Below, piece by piece: positions 62,293 to 64,000 of a DNA stretch of 64,000 nt; position 1 is the stretch's first letter; the number at the start of each line of letters is the position of its first letter. The notes beneath the pieces are model-generated. The model was given only the letters and a program-made list of their open reading frames with translations, did not search any database and had not been told where the DNA came from. Source of the DNA: Planctomycetota bacterium (lineage in GTDB: Bacteria > Planctomycetota > J058); NCBI GenBank assembly GCA_023954375.1, contig JAMLIC010000009.1:124001-188000 (forward strand), written 5' to 3'. A program made the translations under genes and the position numbers.

Positions 62293-64000
62293 GTGGCGGT
62301 GTTCGGGCGGCAGGCGCGCGCGCGGCGGCGGGTGAGCGAGGGGCTCCAGGGCTCGGCCTCGTGGCAGGTCCTCGCCGGCAAGGCCTGGGTGTGCCCCATG
62401 TGCGCCCAGGTGGCGCAGGACGCGTTCCCCGACGCCCTCGACGCGCGCATCGACGCCGCGCTCGAGCACCTCGAGGGGAGCTGCCCCGGCTGGAAGGGCG
62501 GCGAGGGGGCCGAGAAGCCGCTGGCGGACGTGCGCAAGGCGGCGGCCGTGCGCGACCTCCGGCGGCGCGTGAAGACCGAGCTCGTGCGGTCGCCCTCGTG
62601 GCAGCTCATCGACTCGACGCGCCAGTGGTACTGCCCCTACTGCGGCGAGGGCACGGGCGTGGTCGTGCCGGCCGACCGGCGCATGACCGAGGACGTGCTC
62701 ATGACGATCGTCGGGCACGTCGAGGGCTGCTACGCGCACCGCCACGGGCAGCAGGAGAAGCCGCTCGCGCACCTCAAGGGGATCGTCAAGTTCTCCAACC
62801 AGGCGCGGCGCCTGGCCGAGAACGTGCGCAAGAAGCTCGAGGGCGACCCGGCCTGGCGGCGCAAGGACGCCCGCAGCCGCTGGGTGTGCCCCTACTGCCT
62901 GCAGGCGCAGGAGCACATCGACCTCTCGTCGAACCTGCTCATGTTCGAGAACGCGCCGCGGCTGATCGCCCGCCACCTGGCCGCCGGCTGCGCCGAGTTC
63001 AAGGCGGGCGCGCAGCCCAAGCCCCTCGACGCGCCCGAGCGGCCGCCGCCCTCGCTCCAGCCGAGCAAGGCGGCCGAGCCGGTCTCGGAGGTGGGCTCGG
63101 GCGCGGCGCGCGTCCTCGACACGGGCTCGCACGGGACGCGCGGCGGGCGGCTCCCGAGCGGGCGGACACCGGCGGTGACGGGGGCCATCGCGGGGGCGGC
63201 CGGCCGCAAGGACCCGCACGCCCCGATCCCCGACACCGACCCGTCCGGCGTGGCGCAGCGCCGGCGCGAGGGGGCGCCGCCGCAGCCGCAGCAGGCCGGG
63301 CGCCCGTCGGCGCGGCTGCCCGCCCAGGGCGACGGCCGGCTGGCGGTGCCCGTCGACTCGGGCAAGCTCCCGGCGCTGGCGCCCTCCGACACGGGGAAGC
63401 TGCAGCAGGACGACACCGCGCGCTGGGGGCGCGACGCCCTGTTCGCGGGCAAGGGCACGACCCTGCGCGACCTCGAGTCGTCGGGCGAGCTGCTCCTGAT
63501 CGACGACCCGGAGGTGCGCCGGATCACCGCGCGCGCCGCCGAGCTCGACCCGCGCGAGGGGTCGTCGGGCGGCGGCGGAGGCCCCCGGCCGTCGACGGCG
63601 CGCCGCCCCGCGCACGAGTGGCGCAAGGAGATCGAGCAGGAGCTGGCGCGCGTGCGCTCGCTCGCCCCCGGCGGGTCGGGGGAGCACGCGTCCCCGTTCG
63701 GCCCGGGCGACCCGGGCGGCGAGGACGAGCTGCGCGCGCTCGCGCGCACCCTGCGCCTGACCGAGCGCGGGGTCGACGTGCGGCGCCTGCTCCTGCCGGC
63801 GTCGCCGCCGCGCGGCGACTGGGTCGACCTCGTCGACCTCGGCGGCGACCAGCTGGGCCTCCTCGCCGGCGGCGTGCTCGGCGACGAGCCGGAGGGCCCG
63901 CTCCTGGCGGCCATGGCGCGCAACCTCGCCCGGCAGGCGCTCGTCCGCGACGCCGACCCGCGCGACGTCCTGCGGCGCGTGAACGCCGAGCTGTTCCCCG
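62293..64000 (+). CDS. Zinc-finger protein with start of a SpoIIE-like domain (runs off window)
   Basis: GTG 62293, 3 bases after the QueD stop; open for 569 codons to the window end. Three finger units like those of the 59576 gene: WVCPMC (Cys 34, 37; His 59; Cys 64), WYCPYC (114, 117; 142; 146), WVCPYC (199, 202; 228; 233). A Pro/Gly/Ser-rich linker (about 250-470) follows. At the end WVDLVDLGGDQLGLLAGGVL and NLARQALVRDADPRDVLRRV NAELFP correspond to the GDFYDF/GDVSGHG region of SpoIIE phosphatases, but LGGDQ and GGVLGD replace the metal-binding motifs, so it may be a degenerate, non-catalytic paralogue. Confidence 0.82.
   Translation, partial: MAVFGRQARARRRVSEGLQGSASWQVLAGKAWVCPMCAQVAQDAFPDALDARIDAALEHLEGSCPGWKGGEGAEKPLADVRKAAAVRDLRRRVKTELVRSPSWQLIDSTRQWYCPYCGEGTGVVVPADRRMTEDVLMTIVGHVEGCYAHRHGQQEKPLAHLKGIVKFSNQARRLAENVRKKLEGDPAWRRKDARSRWVCPYCLQAQEHIDLSSNLLMFENAPRLIARHLAAGCAEFKAGAQPKPLDAPERPPPSLQPSKAAEPVSEVGSGAARVLDTGSHGTRGGRLPSGRTPAVTGAIAGAAGRKDPHAPIPDTDPSGVAQRRREGAPPQPQQAGRPSARLPAQGDGRLAVPVDSGKLPALAPSDTGKLQQDDTARWGRDALFAGKGTTLRDLESSGELLLIDDPEVRRITARAAELDPREGSSGGGGGPRPSTARRPAHEWRKEIEQELARVRSLAPGGSGEHASPFGPGDPGGEDELRALARTLRLTERGVDVRRLLLPASPPRGDWVDLVDLGGDQLGLLAGGVLGDEPEGPLLAAMARNLARQALVRDADPRDVLRRVNAELFP

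Overview
This is a 64 kb window of very GC-rich (roughly 75 % G+C), densely packed bacterial chromosome. Codons end almost always in G or C. Many genes start with GTG or TTG and overlap their neighbour by 4 bases, and spacers are short. The gene content points to a member of the Planctomycetota: abundant Hanks-type Ser/Thr kinases, a sigma/anti-sigma pair, a DUF4058 protein with the N-terminus MPLHDW, a prokaryotic RING-finger membrane protein, SleB-type hydrolase and SpoIIE phosphatases. A myxobacterium-like lineage cannot be excluded from sequence alone. No rRNA, tRNA, CRISPR array or insertion sequence was seen.

Layout. (1) 1-14.6 kb is part of a contractile injection system (CIS, phage-tail-like). 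It holds the end of one sheath gene, two tube genes, a small tail-assembly protein that may frameshift into a DUF6760 reading frame, a second complete sheath, a third tube, a coiled-coil protein, a giant (~2,400 aa) Gly/Pro/Ser/Leu repeat protein, and a LysM tube/adaptor protein followed by a DUF434 gene. Spike, baseplate wedge and AAA+ genes are not here and must lie upstream or elsewhere. (2) 14.6-18.3 kb: an outer-membrane beta-barrel, a Ser/Thr kinase, and an ECF-type sigma factor with its zinc-finger anti-sigma factor. (3) 18.3-33 kb: housekeeping and envelope genes. These are a His-tailed membrane protein, an RluD-type pseudouridine synthase, a pair of M16 peptidases, a NhaD/ArsB-type transporter, a SleB-like hydrolase, a GNAT enzyme, a Xer recombinase, an arsenosugar pair (AhpD-like plus ArsS), a CGFS glutaredoxin and signal peptidase II. 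(4) 33-45 kb: SecA, SSB, a hot-dog-fold protein, DNA polymerase III delta, a kinase with a large C-terminal domain, and a PEP-synthase/rifampin-phosphotransferase-like enzyme. (5) 45-58.5 kb: membrane HEAT-like protein, MtnA, DUF4058, another ECF sigma factor, two tandem kinases whose frames are broken, a third kinase, a secreted hydrolase and a RING-like membrane protein. (6) 58.6-64 kb: rsgA, then two zinc-finger/SpoIIE-type phosphatase genes flanking a QueD-type gene in one tightly overlapped run. The last gene runs off the window.

Non-coding signals of note: strong GC hairpins inside the CIS locus; a G8 slippery run between two CIS genes; a 77-nt near-palindrome; a repeat beginning TAGTGTGATCGCGG whose TAG is the stop codon of four different genes (one copy is 48/48 identical 21 kb away on the other strand); a 59-base pure G/C homopolymer tract after secA; and several sigma70-like promoters, some placed so close to the start codon that leaderless transcripts are likely. 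Several apparent indels (12.2 kb, 49.9-53.1 kb) look like sequencing or assembly errors in G/C runs or recent gene decay.
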